A DNA stretch of 64,000 bases from Alteromonas sp. M12 (lineage in GTDB: Bacteria > Pseudomonadota > Gammaproteobacteria > Enterobacterales > Alteromonadaceae): positions 744,001 to 808,000 of the forward strand of contig NZ_CP144164.1 in the NCBI RefSeq assembly GCF_037478005.1, given 5' to 3'. Positions 17,546-30,418 of the stretch are shown in pieces. The position numbers and the translations under genes are program-made. The notes beneath the pieces are model-generated. The model had not been told where the DNA came from and made no database searches. It saw nothing but the letters and a program-made list of their open reading frames with translations. Each line of letters begins with the position of its first letter. The stretch's first letter is position 1.

Positions 17546-20500
17546 ATGCTGCTATCGTGTCGCTCGTCTTTTTTGTTGATTAGCTTTTTAGCTCTGTCCG
17601 CCTGTGGTGGTGGCGGAGGTGGAGATGGGGGCAATTCTTCCAACTCTGGAGGAGGAGGTGGACCCACTAATAATACGCCCACACCTACCCAAGTTATTGC
17701 TAATGCGACAGATTATTCAGCAACTGAATTAAAAAGTGCTGCTACCGAGTTAATGGGCTCTCGATATATCGGCCAAAAAAACGTTGCAAGTATCAACCTT
17801 GACGTTGCCCAACGGGCTTTTAAGTACTTATTTGATGATGATGCCACTGAAACTCCGTTCATTGCTGATGATAATTTCACGGATCAAATGGATGGCAACG
17901 GCAATATTGATATTACATTTGCCTGTGATTACCAAGGTACAGCTAAGTATAAAGGAAAATTGAATAGTGCTTATCAAGGGAACTTGGCCATTACCTATAC
18001 TAATTGTAATGACGTTGATAATGGTTTTCCAATTACCGGTAGTATTGCTTTAAGTATTCAAACATTGACCGAAACAGAGGTCGATATAACCTATTACTTC
18101 GATAATTTAGGTTGGACTTTTGATGAGCAATCTATCAAGTTAACCGGGTATTCAGATTTTTACTCTTCGCAATATGATAATGACCAAAATTACAGCCTAG
18201 AAAATCATCAACATGTCCTGTTTATTATCGATGACCAGCAATTATTACTGGATGCTCAATTAGAAGTTGTCACTGTCGACTACCAAGATTCATTTGATTT
18301 AACCGGGGAACTATTCATAGGTGAAGAAGGTAAAATAGCATTTAGTTTGGAAGACGCTGTCGGCACCCCACCTTTTCTTAGTTCTGGCAGCGTATTGCTA
18401 GAAGCCGACAAGTTGGTTGCCTTCGACTTTGGTTCAGACCTGAGCAGCAATTTTATTCGTTATTTGGAAGATACTGATTCTGACGGTACTTACGATATTG
18501 GTACTTATTTTAGTAATGTCAGCGAATTGTTGTACGGGTCAGTCACTGCTAAAACATTAGTCTCAGTGGAGATGATGTCAATTCCTCCCACTGTAGATAG
18601 ACCTTATCTGAATAATTACGACGAAATAACCACGACTACTGCAATTAACCTTTCTCCGGGATTTTACAATGATCCAGACAATAGCAGCGAGGATTTAACG
18701 CTTAGTTACCGTTGGTACATCAATAACATTCTCGTCAGTGAGCAAACCGCTGACACCTTCCCTCCATATCTAGCTGTTTATGGTGATATCGTTAAAGCTG
18801 CGATGGTTGTCTCGGACGGAGTCAATAGCATCGAAGGCGTGGGAATAGAAATTTACATTCAAGATGCTCCAGCTGAATTGCGCGTAAGTGACGTGCCGGA
18901 AAATATTCGAGCAGGTGATGTGGTGAAATTTAACGTTACCGCATATGACCCTGATCTAGGTGTTGATGAAGCTGCGGCTAACCTACTTGTTGGTCCTGAA
19001 GGTGCGGTTATTGATACCGCTGGACAGGTCACTTGGCATGTCCCTAGCGATTTCTCATTCTCACAACAATTTTATGATTTTACTTTCTCACTGCCGAATG
19101 ATGACGAGACAACGCCCGAAGGGATAGTTGTGCCAATTGAAGTGTCGGCCGAGGTAGATATGCCGTTAGCTCGTTCAGGCATAACCGTCCCCACTAATAG
19201 TAAATCCATACAAATAGCCGACTTTGATGGCGACACCAAAAATGAAATTCTATCAACTGATAATCTTTATAGCCTTTTCTTGCTTGAATTTAATGAACAA
19301 AAATATCAACAAAAATGGGTATACCCCTATAAGTTGCCTACTGATGGACGAATTGTCCAGGTGCTTAAAGCAAATTTGGATGATGATGCCCAACAAGAAA
19401 TTGTTGTTATTACTGAACAAGGGGTGAGCGTAATTAATGGGCTCGATCAGCAGGCTAGCATTTTGTTTGAAACAACTGACTACCTGCATTTTGCGTCGGT
19501 AATTGATATCGATGGTGACGGAACGCTAGAAATCGCATTTCTTAGTGCACAAAGTACTTATTCAGATACAGTTCAATTGCATGTGGTGTCGTTAAATAAT
19601 CCTGATGTCACACTTTTCACTACTAATTTGGACTCTGCAAAACAAATTGAATTTGCCAACGTCGACGCTGACAGTAATTTGGAGTTAGTGACAAATAACG
19701 GCCGTGTTTATGATGCAATTACTTGGCAAAATCAGTGGCTAAACAGCACTAAATTCGGAGATAGTCATCTTACCACCGGTGATTTTGACGGCGATGGTAT
19801 TGCTGAAATTGCTGGCGCGGATAACTGGGGGAATATAAGTCTGTATTCGGCGGTAGATAAAACTCAGTTGTATAGCTTTGACAACTTTAATACCTGCACT
19901 TTATTAAGTGAAGATTTAAACAATGATGGGATAGATGAGCTTGTTGTTGGTGATTGCCAATGGGGCAATATTACGGTTTACAATTTGATCGATAATGACC
20001 TCTCTAAATTGTGGGAAGTTGATTCCCAAGATCATGGCTCTAGCTCTCTTGTCAGTGGTGATTCTGACAACGATGGACAGCTAGAACTGCACTGGGGAAC
20101 AGGTATTACCCACTCAGGACAGAACATCTTTGTAGTAGCGGATATTGATGGAGAGAGCCTTACCGTTAAAGACACTTCCGGTGCAGTGCAGTTGGATTAC
20201 TTTAGCAGTGCTGGCTGGTCGAATATTGAAGATAATGATGAAAAAGCGGTGTTTTTCGTACCATCAACGTCGAATGGTTATGGTGGAGGACGTGTTTTGT
20301 CTTTGCATGAAAGCGGCGAGTTTTTGTTGAGTGACGAGATTTCTTCTAATTGGAGTAATAATCGTTATGCGGTTACTACTGACTTTAATAACGATGGTTT
20401 TGGTGACATATTTTTACCAAGCACCGAGTTATACGATGGCGCACTCTCTGTTATTCAACTTTCTGATTACAGCACTATCTGGCAGATAGCCGGTGATTAC

Positions 20501-21187
20501 AATTCTGATATTGGTATCATTCGCGCTAAAGATCTAAATGACGATGGGTTTGACGATGCTGTGTACGTCGATGGGCAAGCTTTGAAAGCGGTAGATGTGC
20601 AAAATCAATCGATAATAGCGAATTATACATTTGATCATTCTATTCGGGACTTCGTTGCTACTAGCATTAATGATACAGGGGTAGTCCTAGTTTCATTTGG
20701 TGACAAGATGTCGTTTCTAACAACCAATGGTAGCTTCTTTTCAGAGCAGTCTTTCATTGACGAATCTTGTATGAGAATAGAATTGTTCAATTTTGATAGT
20801 GATGAAGAATTGGAACTGGCATGTTTGCAAGCAGAACAATATTCATCCTATTCTCAAACTTTAGTGGTGTATGAGTTAAACGATAATAGGTTTACAGAAG
20901 TTGCCCGTAATAAAGTCGATAGTGAAGTTTATGATCTTGCGATAGACCCAACCTCAGAGACAAACCAGGATATATTTGTCACAACATCTAAACGAATAAA
21001 TAATAATATTTTTCCAGAGGAATATCTGTATCAGATTAAAAAGCTATCGTCACAAGGAAAAATTCGGTGGAGTAGTCCTGGGTTAATCGGACAACCTAGT
21101 TCACATGGTTTAAAGGTGCGCTTAGGCACAGATCAGAAACTAGAGTTTATGCTGTCCACTTCGCAAATGATGTATTGGATAAAATAA
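17546..21187 (+). CDS. Large FG-GAP/VCBS-repeat lipoprotein
   Basis: A 1213-residue exported lipoprotein. The lipobox LSAC near residue 20 is followed by a Gly/Ser/Asn-rich linker. Residues about 50-560 hold strand-rich, Ig/cadherin-like parts, including RVSDVPENIRAGDVVKFNV and the preceding DPDNSSEDLTLSYRW. From about 550 to the end there are some ten repeats with acidic loops: DFDGDTKNE, DIDGDGTLE, DFDGDGIAE, DLNNDGIDE, DSDNDGQLE, DFNNDGFGD, DLNDDGFDD and DSDEELE. These are FG-GAP-type, calcium-binding beta-propeller blades. Probably a surface adhesion or binding protein; the ligand is unknown. It is monocistronic and ends at a strong terminator shared with gltD. Confidence 0.85.
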   Translation: MLLSCRSSFLLISFLALSACGGGGGGDGGNSSNSGGGGGPTNNTPTPTQVIANATDYSATELKSAATELMGSRYIGQKNVASINLDVAQRAFKYLFDDDATETPFIADDNFTDQMDGNGNIDITFACDYQGTAKYKGKLNSAYQGNLAITYTNCNDVDNGFPITGSIALSIQTLTETEVDITYYFDNLGWTFDEQSIKLTGYSDFYSSQYDNDQNYSLENHQHVLFIIDDQQLLLDAQLEVVTVDYQDSFDLTGELFIGEEGKIAFSLEDAVGTPPFLSSGSVLLEADKLVAFDFGSDLSSNFIRYLEDTDSDGTYDIGTYFSNVSELLYGSVTAKTLVSVEMMSIPPTVDRPYLNNYDEITTTTAINLSPGFYNDPDNSSEDLTLSYRWYINNILVSEQTADTFPPYLAVYGDIVKAAMVVSDGVNSIEGVGIEIYIQDAPAELRVSDVPENIRAGDVVKFNVTAYDPDLGVDEAAANLLVGPEGAVIDTAGQVTWHVPSDFSFSQQFYDFTFSLPNDDETTPEGIVVPIEVSAEVDMPLARSGITVPTNSKSIQIADFDGDTKNEILSTDNLYSLFLLEFNEQKYQQKWVYPYKLPTDGRIVQVLKANLDDDAQQEIVVITEQGVSVINGLDQQASILFETTDYLHFASVIDIDGDGTLEIAFLSAQSTYSDTVQLHVVSLNNPDVTLFTTNLDSAKQIEFANVDADSNLELVTNNGRVYDAITWQNQWLNSTKFGDSHLTTGDFDGDGIAEIAGADNWGNISLYSAVDKTQLYSFDNFNTCTLLSEDLNNDGIDELVVGDCQWGNITVYNLIDNDLSKLWEVDSQDHGSSSLVSGDSDNDGQLELHWGTGITHSGQNIFVVADIDGESLTVKDTSGAVQLDYFSSAGWSNIEDNDEKAVFFVPSTSNGYGGGRVLSLHESGEFLLSDEISSNWSNNRYAVTTDFNNDGFGDIFLPSTELYDGALSVIQLSDYSTIWQIAGDYNSDIGIIRAKDLNDDGFDDAVYVDGQALKAVDVQNQSIIANYTFDHSIRDFVATSINDTGVVLVSFGDKMSFLTTNGSFFSEQSFIDESCMRIELFNFDSDEELELACLQAEQYSSYSQTLVVYELNDNRFTEVARNKVDSEVYDLAIDPTSETNQDIFVTTSKRINNNIFPEEYLYQIKKLSSQGKIRWSSPGLIGQPSSHGLKVRLGTDQKLEFMLSTSQMMYWIK

Positions 21188-21207
21188 ACGCTATTTCTAA
21201 AATCAAT

Positions 21208-21233
21208 AAAAAAGGGCCTTTTGGCCCTTTTTT
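21208..21233. terminator. Bidirectional terminator between the FG-GAP gene and gltD
   Basis: A perfect 11-base stem, AAAAAAGGGCC / GGCCCTTTTTT, with a TTTT loop serves both convergent genes. It lies 20 bases after one stop and 33 bases after the other. Confidence 0.92.
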
Positions 21234-21266
21234 GTTTTGCTTCATTTAGATGTTAATTAAAACAAA

Positions 21267-22685
<1,419 letters not shown>

Positions 22686-22697
22686 TTAACCCTACCT

Positions 22698-25600
22698 CTA
22701 CTGAGCCTGAATACGTAATTCTGCTGTTGACCGACTTATGTGGCCTAGCAGATTTTTCACGTCGCTAGTCTTAGGTTTTACTAATCTAAATTTCTGCAAT
22801 TGCTCGGCAAAATTAGTTAATAACATAAGCGCATGCTCGCTACCCGTTTCTTCGTAGTGTTGGTTAATCAAACCACGTAAATGCTCAGATAATATGCCCT
22901 TTTCTTCAATTGACATTATATCTACAAGTTCACCATTAACGCGGTGTTCGATGTCGTTGAATTCATCGTATAAATACGCAAAACCACCGGTCATACCTGC
23001 GCCAAAGTTCACGCCTACACTTCCTAGAACCGCTACTATGCCGCCGGTCATATATTCACAACCATTGTCACCCGCGCCTTCTATTACTGCTATGGCTCCC
23101 GAATTACGCACACCAAAACGCTCACCGGCTTTACCTGCTGCAAACAACTTGCCGCCTGTAGCGCCGTATAGACAGGTGTTGCCCATGATAGTGCTGACAT
23201 GAGGGTCAAAAGTAATGTTGCGAGGTGGGAAAATAACCAATTTACCACCCGTCATGCCTTTACCCACATAATCGTTAGCATCGCCGCAAAGAGTCATTTC
23301 TAAGCCGCCTGCGTTCCACACACCGAAACTTTGGCCAGCGGTACCTGTGAGGTGCACTTTGATTGGGTCATCATGCATCCCCTGGTTTCCATGCTGTTTA
23401 GCAATCTCACCAGAGATAAGTGCGCCCACTGAACGATCTGTGTTGCGAATTGAAAACGACAAGTTCGCGCCAGACATCTTGCTAATCGCAGTTTGTGATG
23501 CGGCTAAAATTTGTTTGTTTAATAAACCTTCATCCAAGGGTGCATTAGCGTCCTCTGAACAAAACAGCTTAGTATGTGAGCCTTCTTTGGGTTTCACTAA
23601 TAATGGACTCAAATCGAGTTTTCTCTGCCGTGCCGTAATACCATCAATCACTTTTAATAGCTCTGTGCGGCCAACTAAGTCTTCGAACTTAGCCACTCCC
23701 ATAGAGGCCATGATTTCACGTACTTCTTGCGCAATAAACTTGAAGTAGTTCATCACCATTTCAGGCAAACCAATAAAGTAGTTATCCCGCAGTTTTTCAT
23801 CTTGAGTTGCAACACCTGTTGCACAATTATTCAGATGACAAATACGTAAATATTTACAGCCTAAAGCAACCATAGGACCCGTTCCGAAACCGAAACTTTC
23901 GGCACCTAAAATACCCGCTTTAACCACATCTAATCCGGTTTTAAGACCGCCATCAGTTTGCACTCGAACTTTATGACGCAAACCATTTTCTACTAATGCT
24001 TGCTGAGTTTCTGCAAGACCAAGTTCAAATGGGCTACCTGCATATTTTACTGAGGTTAACGGACTCGCACCTGTACCGCCGTCGTAACCTGATACTGTAA
24101 TTAAATCGGCATAAGCTTTAGCAACACCCGTTGCAATAGTTCCAACCCCTGGCTCGGAAACTAATTTCACAGAGATAAGCGCTTTAGGATTAACTTGTTT
24201 TAAGTCAAATATAAGCTGCGCTAAATCTTCAATTGAATAGATATCGTGGTGCGGAGGTGGTGATATTAGTGTTACACCTGGTACTGAGAATCTCAGCTCT
24301 GCAATGTAATTATTTACTTTATCACCAGGAAGCTGACCACCTTCACCGGGCTTAGCACCTTGTGCAACTTTGATTTGGATAACATTAGCGTTGACCAAAT
24401 AATGTGGTGTTACACCAAAGCGACCTGAAGCCACTTGTTTGATTTTCGAATTTTTCTCGGTGTTAAAACGCGCCGGATCTTCGCCACCCTCACCAGAGTT
24501 GGACTGTCCGCCTAGACGGTTCATGGCGATAGCCAGTGCTTCATGTGCTTCAGGGCTAAGTGCACCAATCGACATCGCTGCCGTATCGAAACGCGGGAAT
24601 AACTTATCCTCCGACTCCACTTCACTGATGTCAATAGGATCCGTATCTGGATTCAGTTCAAGTAAGTCACGAAAATGTGACGGTGAACGTCCATTTACTA
24701 ACGTAGAATAAGCTTGGTAATCTTCATAACGGCCTGACTTAACCGCTACCTGCAAAGTGGTAACTACATCTGGGTTATAGGCATGGTATTCGCCACCGTG
24801 TACGTATTTTAATAGCCCACCGTGAGACATTGGCTTGCGCTTCAACCAAGCAATTCGATTCAAATTAATTTGATCTTGTTCAAAGTCTTCAAATCCAGTG
24901 CCCTGTATTCGGCTTGGGATTCCTTTGAAACATAGCTCAGTGACTTCTTTGTTAATACCGATAGCTTCAAATAATTTTGAGCTACGGTAACTAGCGATAG
25001 TACTGATACCCATTTTAGACATGATTTTATACAGACCTTTATTGATACCCTTACGGTAATTCAATGTGGCTTGCATTGCGGTCAGTTCAATTTCACCTTC
25101 TTCTACCATTTGTTCAATGGTTTCATAGGCTAAGAATGGGTAAACAGCCGTTGCGCCAAGACCAATCAACACTGCGAAATGGTGAGGGTCACGAGCTGAA
25201 GCGGTTTCTACTATTATGTTGGCATCACAACGAAGTGATTTTTCAATCAAACGGCGCTGCACTGCACCAACAGCCATAGCTGCTGGGATAGGCAATCTGT
25301 TTTGCTTAATATTACGGTCTGATAATATTACAAACGCAGCACGTTTCTGTTTAACTAGGTATTCGACTTCATTACAAATGCGCTCAATTGCCTTTTTGAG
25401 TCCTTCTTCAGGAAGGTAATTCAAATCGATAATCTCGGAATAATAATATTCAGAATCGTATTCGCGCAGCTGTTTCAGATCGGTATACATTAATACCGGT
25501 GAGTTAAATAATACTCGATTCGCATATCCCGATGTTTCACTAAAGACGTTCTGTTCACGACCGACACAGGTCGCCAACGACATTACGTGATTTTCCCGTA

Positions 25601-27164
25601 ATGAATCAATTGGTGGATTAGTTACTTGAGCAAATTGCTGACGGAAGTAGTCATATACAGTGCGCTGTTTCGATGACATAACAGCCATAGGCGTATCGTC
25701 ACCCATAGAGCCAACCGCTTCTTGTCCATCATTGGCAAGCACTTTAATGATTTGCTGATTTTCTTCGTAGCTGTAATTGAACAGCTTGTGATAGGTGCTC
25801 ATCATGTCGTCATCAAAGGCACGTTTACCAATTTGGCTGGCGTCACACTCTTCAATCGGCTTGAGGTGTTTGATGTGTTGATCAATCCACTCTTTATAAG
25901 GATGGCGAGTTTTTAATTCTTCATCAATTTCGTTGGAGCGCCAAATCTTACCTGTGTATGTGTCAACAGCAAGCATTTCGCCCGGTCCAACACGACCTTT
26001 TTCAACCACATCTTCAGGCTTGTAATCCCAAATACCAATTTCTGAGGCAAGGGTAATAAAGCCGTCTTTGGTTAATACATAACGGGCAGGACGTAAACCA
26101 TTTCTATCGAGGTTACAGGCCACATGGCGACCATTGGTCATAACGATACCAGCAGGGCCGTCCCATGGTTCCATGTGCATTGAGTTAAACTCATAGAACG
26201 CACGAAGATCGTCGTCCATGGTGCTGTTATTTTGATATGCTGGTGGAACAAGCAAACGCATGGCTCTAAACAAATCCATACCACCGGCTAAAAACAATTC
26301 CAGCATATTGTCTAACGAAGATGAGTCTGACCCTTCAGTGTTTACAAAAGGAGCTGCATCTTGGAGATCAGGCAATAGCGGTGTTACAAACTTTTTCGAA
26401 CGAGCTTGTGCCCAGTCTCTATTACCACGAATGGTATTGATTTCACCGTTATGTGCTAAAAATCTGAAAGGTTGCGCTAACGGCCATTTAGGTAATGTAT
26501 TCGTAGAAAAACGTTGATGGAATACACAAATGGCGGACTTTAAGCGTTCATCGGCAAGATCCAAATAAAAGTTTGGCAAATCTTTCGGCATTACCAAGCC
26601 TTTATATATAGTTACTAGTGCAGATAAACAGGCAATGTAAAAATCGCTGTCTTCGACTAATCTTTTTTCAACCCGTCTTCGAACCATGAATAAGCGGCGT
26701 TCTAAATCTCTTTTACGCCATCCTGGAGGAGCATTGACGAATACTTGCTCCATTTTTGGTACACCTTGGGCTGCAAGGTCACCTAAAACCGAATGGTCAA
26801 CTGGCACTTCTCGCCAACCTACCACTGCTAAGGTTTCTTTGGACAATTCTTCTTCTATTGTTTGGCGAGCAATCTGTGCTTTTTCTGTATCTTGGTTTAG
26901 GAAGATCATTCCTACGCCATACTTTTTGCCTAATTTCCAACCATTTTCTGCTGCAATCAGATTGAAAAATTCATCTGGTTTTTGCAACAACAATCCACAA
27001 CCATCTCCGGTTTTACCATCCGCAGCAATACCACCACGATGCTGCATGCGATCGAGGCCTTCAATTGCGGTAGTAACCAGTCTATGACTAGCTTCACCTT
27101 CAGTGTGGGCGATTAATCCAAAACCACAGTTGTCTTTTGAATCATTTGGGTTATACAAACTCAT
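22698..27164 (-). CDS. gltB: Glutamate synthase large subunit
   Basis: Makes two glutamates from glutamine and 2-oxoglutarate, the main nitrogen-assimilation step together with glutamine synthetase. The start [11 protein letters not shown] was chosen because AAGGAG precedes it and the N-terminal nucleophile Cys13 (DNCGFG) then follows a 12-residue propeptide, as in Pseudomonas GltB; an in-frame ATG 24 codons upstream is possible. The order is an Ntn amidotransferase domain, a central domain, an FMN barrel with the 3Fe-4S cysteines ([15 protein letters not shown]) and a C-terminal beta-helix rich in Gly. 1488 residues. The first gene of gltBD. Confidence 0.97.
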   Translation of the reverse strand: MSLYNPNDSKDNCGFGLIAHTEGEASHRLVTTAIEGLDRMQHRGGIAADGKTGDGCGLLLQKPDEFFNLIAAENGWKLGKKYGVGMIFLNQDTEKAQIARQTIEEELSKETLAVVGWREVPVDHSVLGDLAAQGVPKMEQVFVNAPPGWRKRDLERRLFMVRRRVEKRLVEDSDFYIACLSALVTIYKGLVMPKDLPNFYLDLADERLKSAICVFHQRFSTNTLPKWPLAQPFRFLAHNGEINTIRGNRDWAQARSKKFVTPLLPDLQDAAPFVNTEGSDSSSLDNMLELFLAGGMDLFRAMRLLVPPAYQNNSTMDDDLRAFYEFNSMHMEPWDGPAGIVMTNGRHVACNLDRNGLRPARYVLTKDGFITLASEIGIWDYKPEDVVEKGRVGPGEMLAVDTYTGKIWRSNEIDEELKTRHPYKEWIDQHIKHLKPIEECDASQIGKRAFDDDMMSTYHKLFNYSYEENQQIIKVLANDGQEAVGSMGDDTPMAVMSSKQRTVYDYFRQQFAQVTNPPIDSLRENHVMSLATCVGREQNVFSETSGYANRVLFNSPVLMYTDLKQLREYDSEYYYSEIIDLNYLPEEGLKKAIERICNEVEYLVKQKRAAFVILSDRNIKQNRLPIPAAMAVGAVQRRLIEKSLRCDANIIVETASARDPHHFAVLIGLGATAVYPFLAYETIEQMVEEGEIELTAMQATLNYRKGINKGLYKIMSKMGISTIASYRSSKLFEAIGINKEVTELCFKGIPSRIQGTGFEDFEQDQINLNRIAWLKRKPMSHGGLLKYVHGGEYHAYNPDVVTTLQVAVKSGRYEDYQAYSTLVNGRSPSHFRDLLELNPDTDPIDISEVESEDKLFPRFDTAAMSIGALSPEAHEALAIAMNRLGGQSNSGEGGEDPARFNTEKNSKIKQVASGRFGVTPHYLVNANVIQIKVAQGAKPGEGGQLPGDKVNNYIAELRFSVPGVTLISPPPHHDIYSIEDLAQLIFDLKQVNPKALISVKLVSEPGVGTIATGVAKAYADLITVSGYDGGTGASPLTSVKYAGSPFELGLAETQQALVENGLRHKVRVQTDGGLKTGLDVVKAGILGAESFGFGTGPMVALGCKYLRICHLNNCATGVATQDEKLRDNYFIGLPEMVMNYFKFIAQEVREIMASMGVAKFEDLVGRTELLKVIDGITARQRKLDLSPLLVKPKEGSHTKLFCSEDANAPLDEGLLNKQILAASQTAISKMSGANLSFSIRNTDRSVGALISGEIAKQHGNQGMHDDPIKVHLTGTAGQSFGVWNAGGLEMTLCGDANDYVGKGMTGGKLVIFPPRNITFDPHVSTIMGNTCLYGATGGKLFAAGKAGERFGVRNSGAIAVIEGAGDNGCEYMTGGIVAVLGSVGVNFGAGMTGGFAYLYDEFNDIEHRVNGELVDIMSIEEKGILSEHLRGLINQHYEETGSEHALMLLTNFAEQLQKFRLVKPKTSDVKNLLGHISRSTAELRIQAQ

Positions 27165-27179
27165 TAACGTAACTCCTTC

Positions 27180-27258
27180 AACCTTTGGCTGAGAAAGGTT
27201 GTACATGCCAACTAGAATGTTGGTATTTAGCTGCACTGAGCCTGACTTCTGTGGTCAG
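27180..27258 (-). promoter_or_regulatory. Three small stem-loops in the gltB leader
   Basis: Three adjacent inverted repeats precede the gltB ribosome site: AACCTTT/AAAGGTT (27180-27200), CCAAC/GTTGG (27208-27223) and CTGAC/GTCAG (27242-27258). The first lies directly beside the AAGGAG site. They may act in translation control or mRNA stability, but no known riboswitch was recognised and the stems are short. Confidence 0.35.
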
Positions 27259-27939
27259 TTTTGCTCGTTGCTGGTTTATGTTGTTTTCTTGTCGTTTGTT
27301 TGAGGGTACCAGCCGGTTATCGAATTTTTATGAATTTTTAGCCAAGCGGCCTGACAAAATACCGACATTAAAGGGAGAAATCAATCCGCGCAACGAGCGA
27401 ATCATTCAATTTTTCCATTGTTTAACAATTCATGATAATAAAATCAATCCAAATCAAATGCTTACAAAATTCATTTTGATCAAGTAAATCACTTCAAAAA
27501 GGCTGAAAATAGATGAGCATTTGTTAACAATACGTTTATTATTTGGTGGTTTTTGTAACAACCCACTTTATTGGTCCTTTCTAACCGCATAATTATTTAA
27601 TTAAACTGCATAACTGTAAAGAACTAGCTAAGAATAATTTATATCATATTGTTTCGATTGGTAATTCAGTTGCAGTATAAATATTAAACACATTGATGTT
27701 TCTGGATAATTTAGAATTCACTCAATCATGGCTGTGTAAACCAATTCAAGGGCCTAGGAATGTCAAACTTACTCGTTTGCTTGGGTACAGATTAGTTTGC
27801 TTAAAACCCAGTTAATAAGTCTTTTGACATCTGCGCGGGTTACAAATTCAGTTTATTTAACATTAATTTAATTGAAACATTCACCTACGGTAGTGTTTCT
27901 TGATAGCATTGGTCTTCTACTCACACAGAGATTTTAGAA
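27259..27939. other. Long intergenic region between gltB and arcB
   Basis: About 680 AT-rich bases between two divergent genes. It must hold the promoters of both. A TTGACA at 27824-27829 is a possible -35 box for arcB, but no convincing -10 box follows at the right distance. No gene, tRNA or clear repeat was seen. The gene yhcC, which lies between arcB and gltB in E. coli, is absent here. Confidence 0.5.
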
Positions 27940-30285
27940 ATGCATTCAAAAGCTCCAATTGAATCTTGGGCCATCGGCGTAGCGCGATTCGTTATCCGTT
28001 TCGGTACACTCAAAATAAGCATATTTTTTGTTTTACTAACATTGGCTTTCACCATTTGCGGTTCATATGTAATACGCATAATTATGAGTGGTGAAGTGGA
28101 AATAAAGGATTTCATTAGTGCGATCATCTTGACCATGTTAAGTGCGCCTTGGGTACTAATTGTTTTTACTGAGTTGGTAAAACAATTGGAGCAATCAAGA
28201 GATAGTTTGTCAGAAGCCGTGCAACAACTTGAATTAATGCGCGAAGAAGATGTGCTGCGAAATCATGAATTGCAGTTATCGGTACAAAAACTTAATTACG
28301 AAATTGAACAACGTAAAAATGCGCAATTGGAACGAGAGATTGTATTTCACGATTTAGAAAGAGAAATTAATAAAAAATCTGAGCAAGAAGACCAGGCTAA
28401 ACGTCTGTCTACATTACTTCGTTCTATAATCGATGCCTCTCCCGATTTAATTTATTATCGTAATGAAGAAGGTCGATTTGCTGGCTGTAACCGGGTCGCA
28501 GAACAAATGACCGGAAAGACCGAAGAAGAGCTAATTGGTCTAACTCCCCATCAAGTGTATGACGAAGATCTTGCTCGTCAAGTAGTGGCTAGTGACCATG
28601 AAGTTTTAGAAACCAATGCCAGTATTACCGAAGAAGTGTGGTTAAGATTTGCAGATGGTCGTCGTCGTTATTATGAAATGCGTAAGGTTCCTTTTTACGA
28701 TAAAGAAGGTAAGCGTCTGGGTTTACTTGCTTTCGGCCGCGATATTACGGAACGTAAACAAGCCGAAAACGTTGTTACTAAAGCGAACAAAGATAAAACG
28801 GCCTTCATTGCCACTATTAGCCATGAATTGCGTACTCCCTTAAATGGTATTGTCGGTCTTAGCCGAATGCTGCGTGACACAAACTTATCGGATGAGCAGT
28901 TTGCTTGGGTAAGTACTATTTATGCTAGCGGTATCACCTTAGGGAATATCTTCAATGATATAGTTGATCTAGACAAACTTGATCGCGATAGGTTAGAGCT
29001 ATCCCTTAAAACGGTTTCATTGAAAGAGTTTACCAACGAATTAGGTAGCATCATTCAATTGCTAGCGGCTGATAAAGGTTTGCGTTTTGAAACGCAAATT
29101 ATTGAGCCTCTGCCTTTCCAAGTGGAAGCAGACGGCACGCGCTTACGTCAGGTTTTGTGGAATTTACTATTTAACGCGGTTAAGTTTACGCAAAAAGGTA
29201 AGGTCAACTTAACGGTTGAAGCGACAGAAGAAAAACCGGGTATCAGTTCGGTCAAATTTACGATTAAAGATACTGGTGTTGGTATTCCAAAAACAGAATT
29301 AGATAAGATTTTCGCTATGTATTATCAGGTTAATCATCCTGATCATCAATCGGCAACGGGAACCGGTATTGGTTTGGCCATCTGTAAAGAAATGGTCAGT
29401 CTGATGAAAGGCCAAATTAAAGTGAATAGTGTAGTAGGGGAGGGTACCTGCTTTACAGTCGAGTTGCCCCTTACTATTAATAATAAACCTTTGCAGTTAC
29501 AAGAGCTTTTGGTTCATGGCTTGCAGATTCTGTTGGTAGAAGATATCGAACTCAATGTTATGGTGGCTAAAGCTTTATTAGAGAAGCTAGGGCAAACTGT
29601 GGAAGTTGCTATGAACGGCCAAGACGCATTAAAAATGGCCCGTGAAAAGCAATACGATTTAATATTGTTAGATATTCAACTACCTGATATGACGGGATTT
29701 AATGTTGCATCAATATTACATGAAGAAGGTTTAGTGGAACAAACTCCAATAGTGGCATTGACCGCAAATGTGATTAAAACCCGTCAAGAATATTTAAATA
29801 ACGGCATGGATGATGTTATTGCCAAACCGATTAAAAAGAGTCGGGTAATTGAAGTTTTTAACAACTTGTTTGTTGATCAAAAAGATATCCCGCAGTTCTC
29901 CGTAGAAGAAGCAAAACCCAGTGAATTAGAATCTATTCTAGATTTAGATTTGTTACAAATGCTGGTGGATACTATCGGTCATGAAATGGTCCGCACAAGT
30001 GTTGGAGTGTTCCAAGAAAACATGCCTGACTACATGGAAATACTCAATATAAACTTGAGTGCAAATGACAAAGAAGAAGTGTGTTCTCAAGCTCACAAAA
30101 TTAAAGGTGCAGCCGGTTCTGTTGGCCTTGCTCGAGTGCAAAAAATTGCAAATCGTATTCAGCAAGGTGATCATCCAACCTGGTGGGAAAACGTGCATGA
30201 TTGGGTAGAAGAGCTCGAAATGGCAGAAAAGCAGGACACTGCGAAGTTAAACGATTGGCTAAGCTCACAAAATATAGATGATTAA
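27940..30285 (+). CDS. arcB: Aerobic respiration control hybrid sensor kinase ArcB
   Basis: Membrane kinase that senses the quinone redox state and phosphorylates ArcA. Two membrane helices (about 25-45 and 57-80) precede a coiled coil, a PAS domain (about 165-280), the kinase with His295 (SHELRTPLNG), an ATPase domain (GTGIGLAI), a receiver with Asp578 and an HPt domain with His719 (AHKIKGAAGS). 781 residues against 778 in E. coli, with near-constant offset. Cys183 matches redox-active Cys180 of E. coli, but the partner Cys241 is replaced by Tyr244. It neighbours gltB as in E. coli. Confidence 0.96.
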   Translation: MHSKAPIESWAIGVARFVIRFGTLKISIFFVLLTLAFTICGSYVIRIIMSGEVEIKDFISAIILTMLSAPWVLIVFTELVKQLEQSRDSLSEAVQQLELMREEDVLRNHELQLSVQKLNYEIEQRKNAQLEREIVFHDLEREINKKSEQEDQAKRLSTLLRSIIDASPDLIYYRNEEGRFAGCNRVAEQMTGKTEEELIGLTPHQVYDEDLARQVVASDHEVLETNASITEEVWLRFADGRRRYYEMRKVPFYDKEGKRLGLLAFGRDITERKQAENVVTKANKDKTAFIATISHELRTPLNGIVGLSRMLRDTNLSDEQFAWVSTIYASGITLGNIFNDIVDLDKLDRDRLELSLKTVSLKEFTNELGSIIQLLAADKGLRFETQIIEPLPFQVEADGTRLRQVLWNLLFNAVKFTQKGKVNLTVEATEEKPGISSVKFTIKDTGVGIPKTELDKIFAMYYQVNHPDHQSATGTGIGLAICKEMVSLMKGQIKVNSVVGEGTCFTVELPLTINNKPLQLQELLVHGLQILLVEDIELNVMVAKALLEKLGQTVEVAMNGQDALKMAREKQYDLILLDIQLPDMTGFNVASILHEEGLVEQTPIVALTANVIKTRQEYLNNGMDDVIAKPIKKSRVIEVFNNLFVDQKDIPQFSVEEAKPSELESILDLDLLQMLVDTIGHEMVRTSVGVFQENMPDYMEILNINLSANDKEEVCSQAHKIKGAAGSVGLARVQKIANRIQQGDHPTWWENVHDWVEELEMAEKQDTAKLNDWLSSQNIDD

Positions 30286-30334
30286 CTTATTGGGTAAATC
30301 ATCTATAGTCAATTGCGGCTGTTAACATACTAAG

Positions 30335-30361
30335 CTGCGCTTTGTTAGGCATAAAGCGCAG
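30335..30361. repeat. Hairpin after arcB
   Basis: A perfect 9-base stem, CTGCGCTTT / AAAGCGCAG, around a 9-base loop, 50 bases after the arcB stop. No T-run follows, so it may be a Rho-dependent end or an mRNA-stabilising hairpin rather than a classical terminator. Confidence 0.45.
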
Positions 30362-30418
30362 GATTATATTGCGAAAACATAAAAGATTAGATTAATTGAG
30401 CCTTGTTTGAATGACTAA

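Noticed and set aside
27185..27487. A 100-codon plus-strand frame upstream of gltB
   Set aside because: It starts inside gltB's own leader on the opposite strand, has no ribosome site and no protein-like composition.
27460..27500. An FNR-like site (TTGATCAAG with a nearby ATCA) between gltB and arcB
   Set aside because: The half-site spacing does not fit TTGAT-N4-ATCAA.
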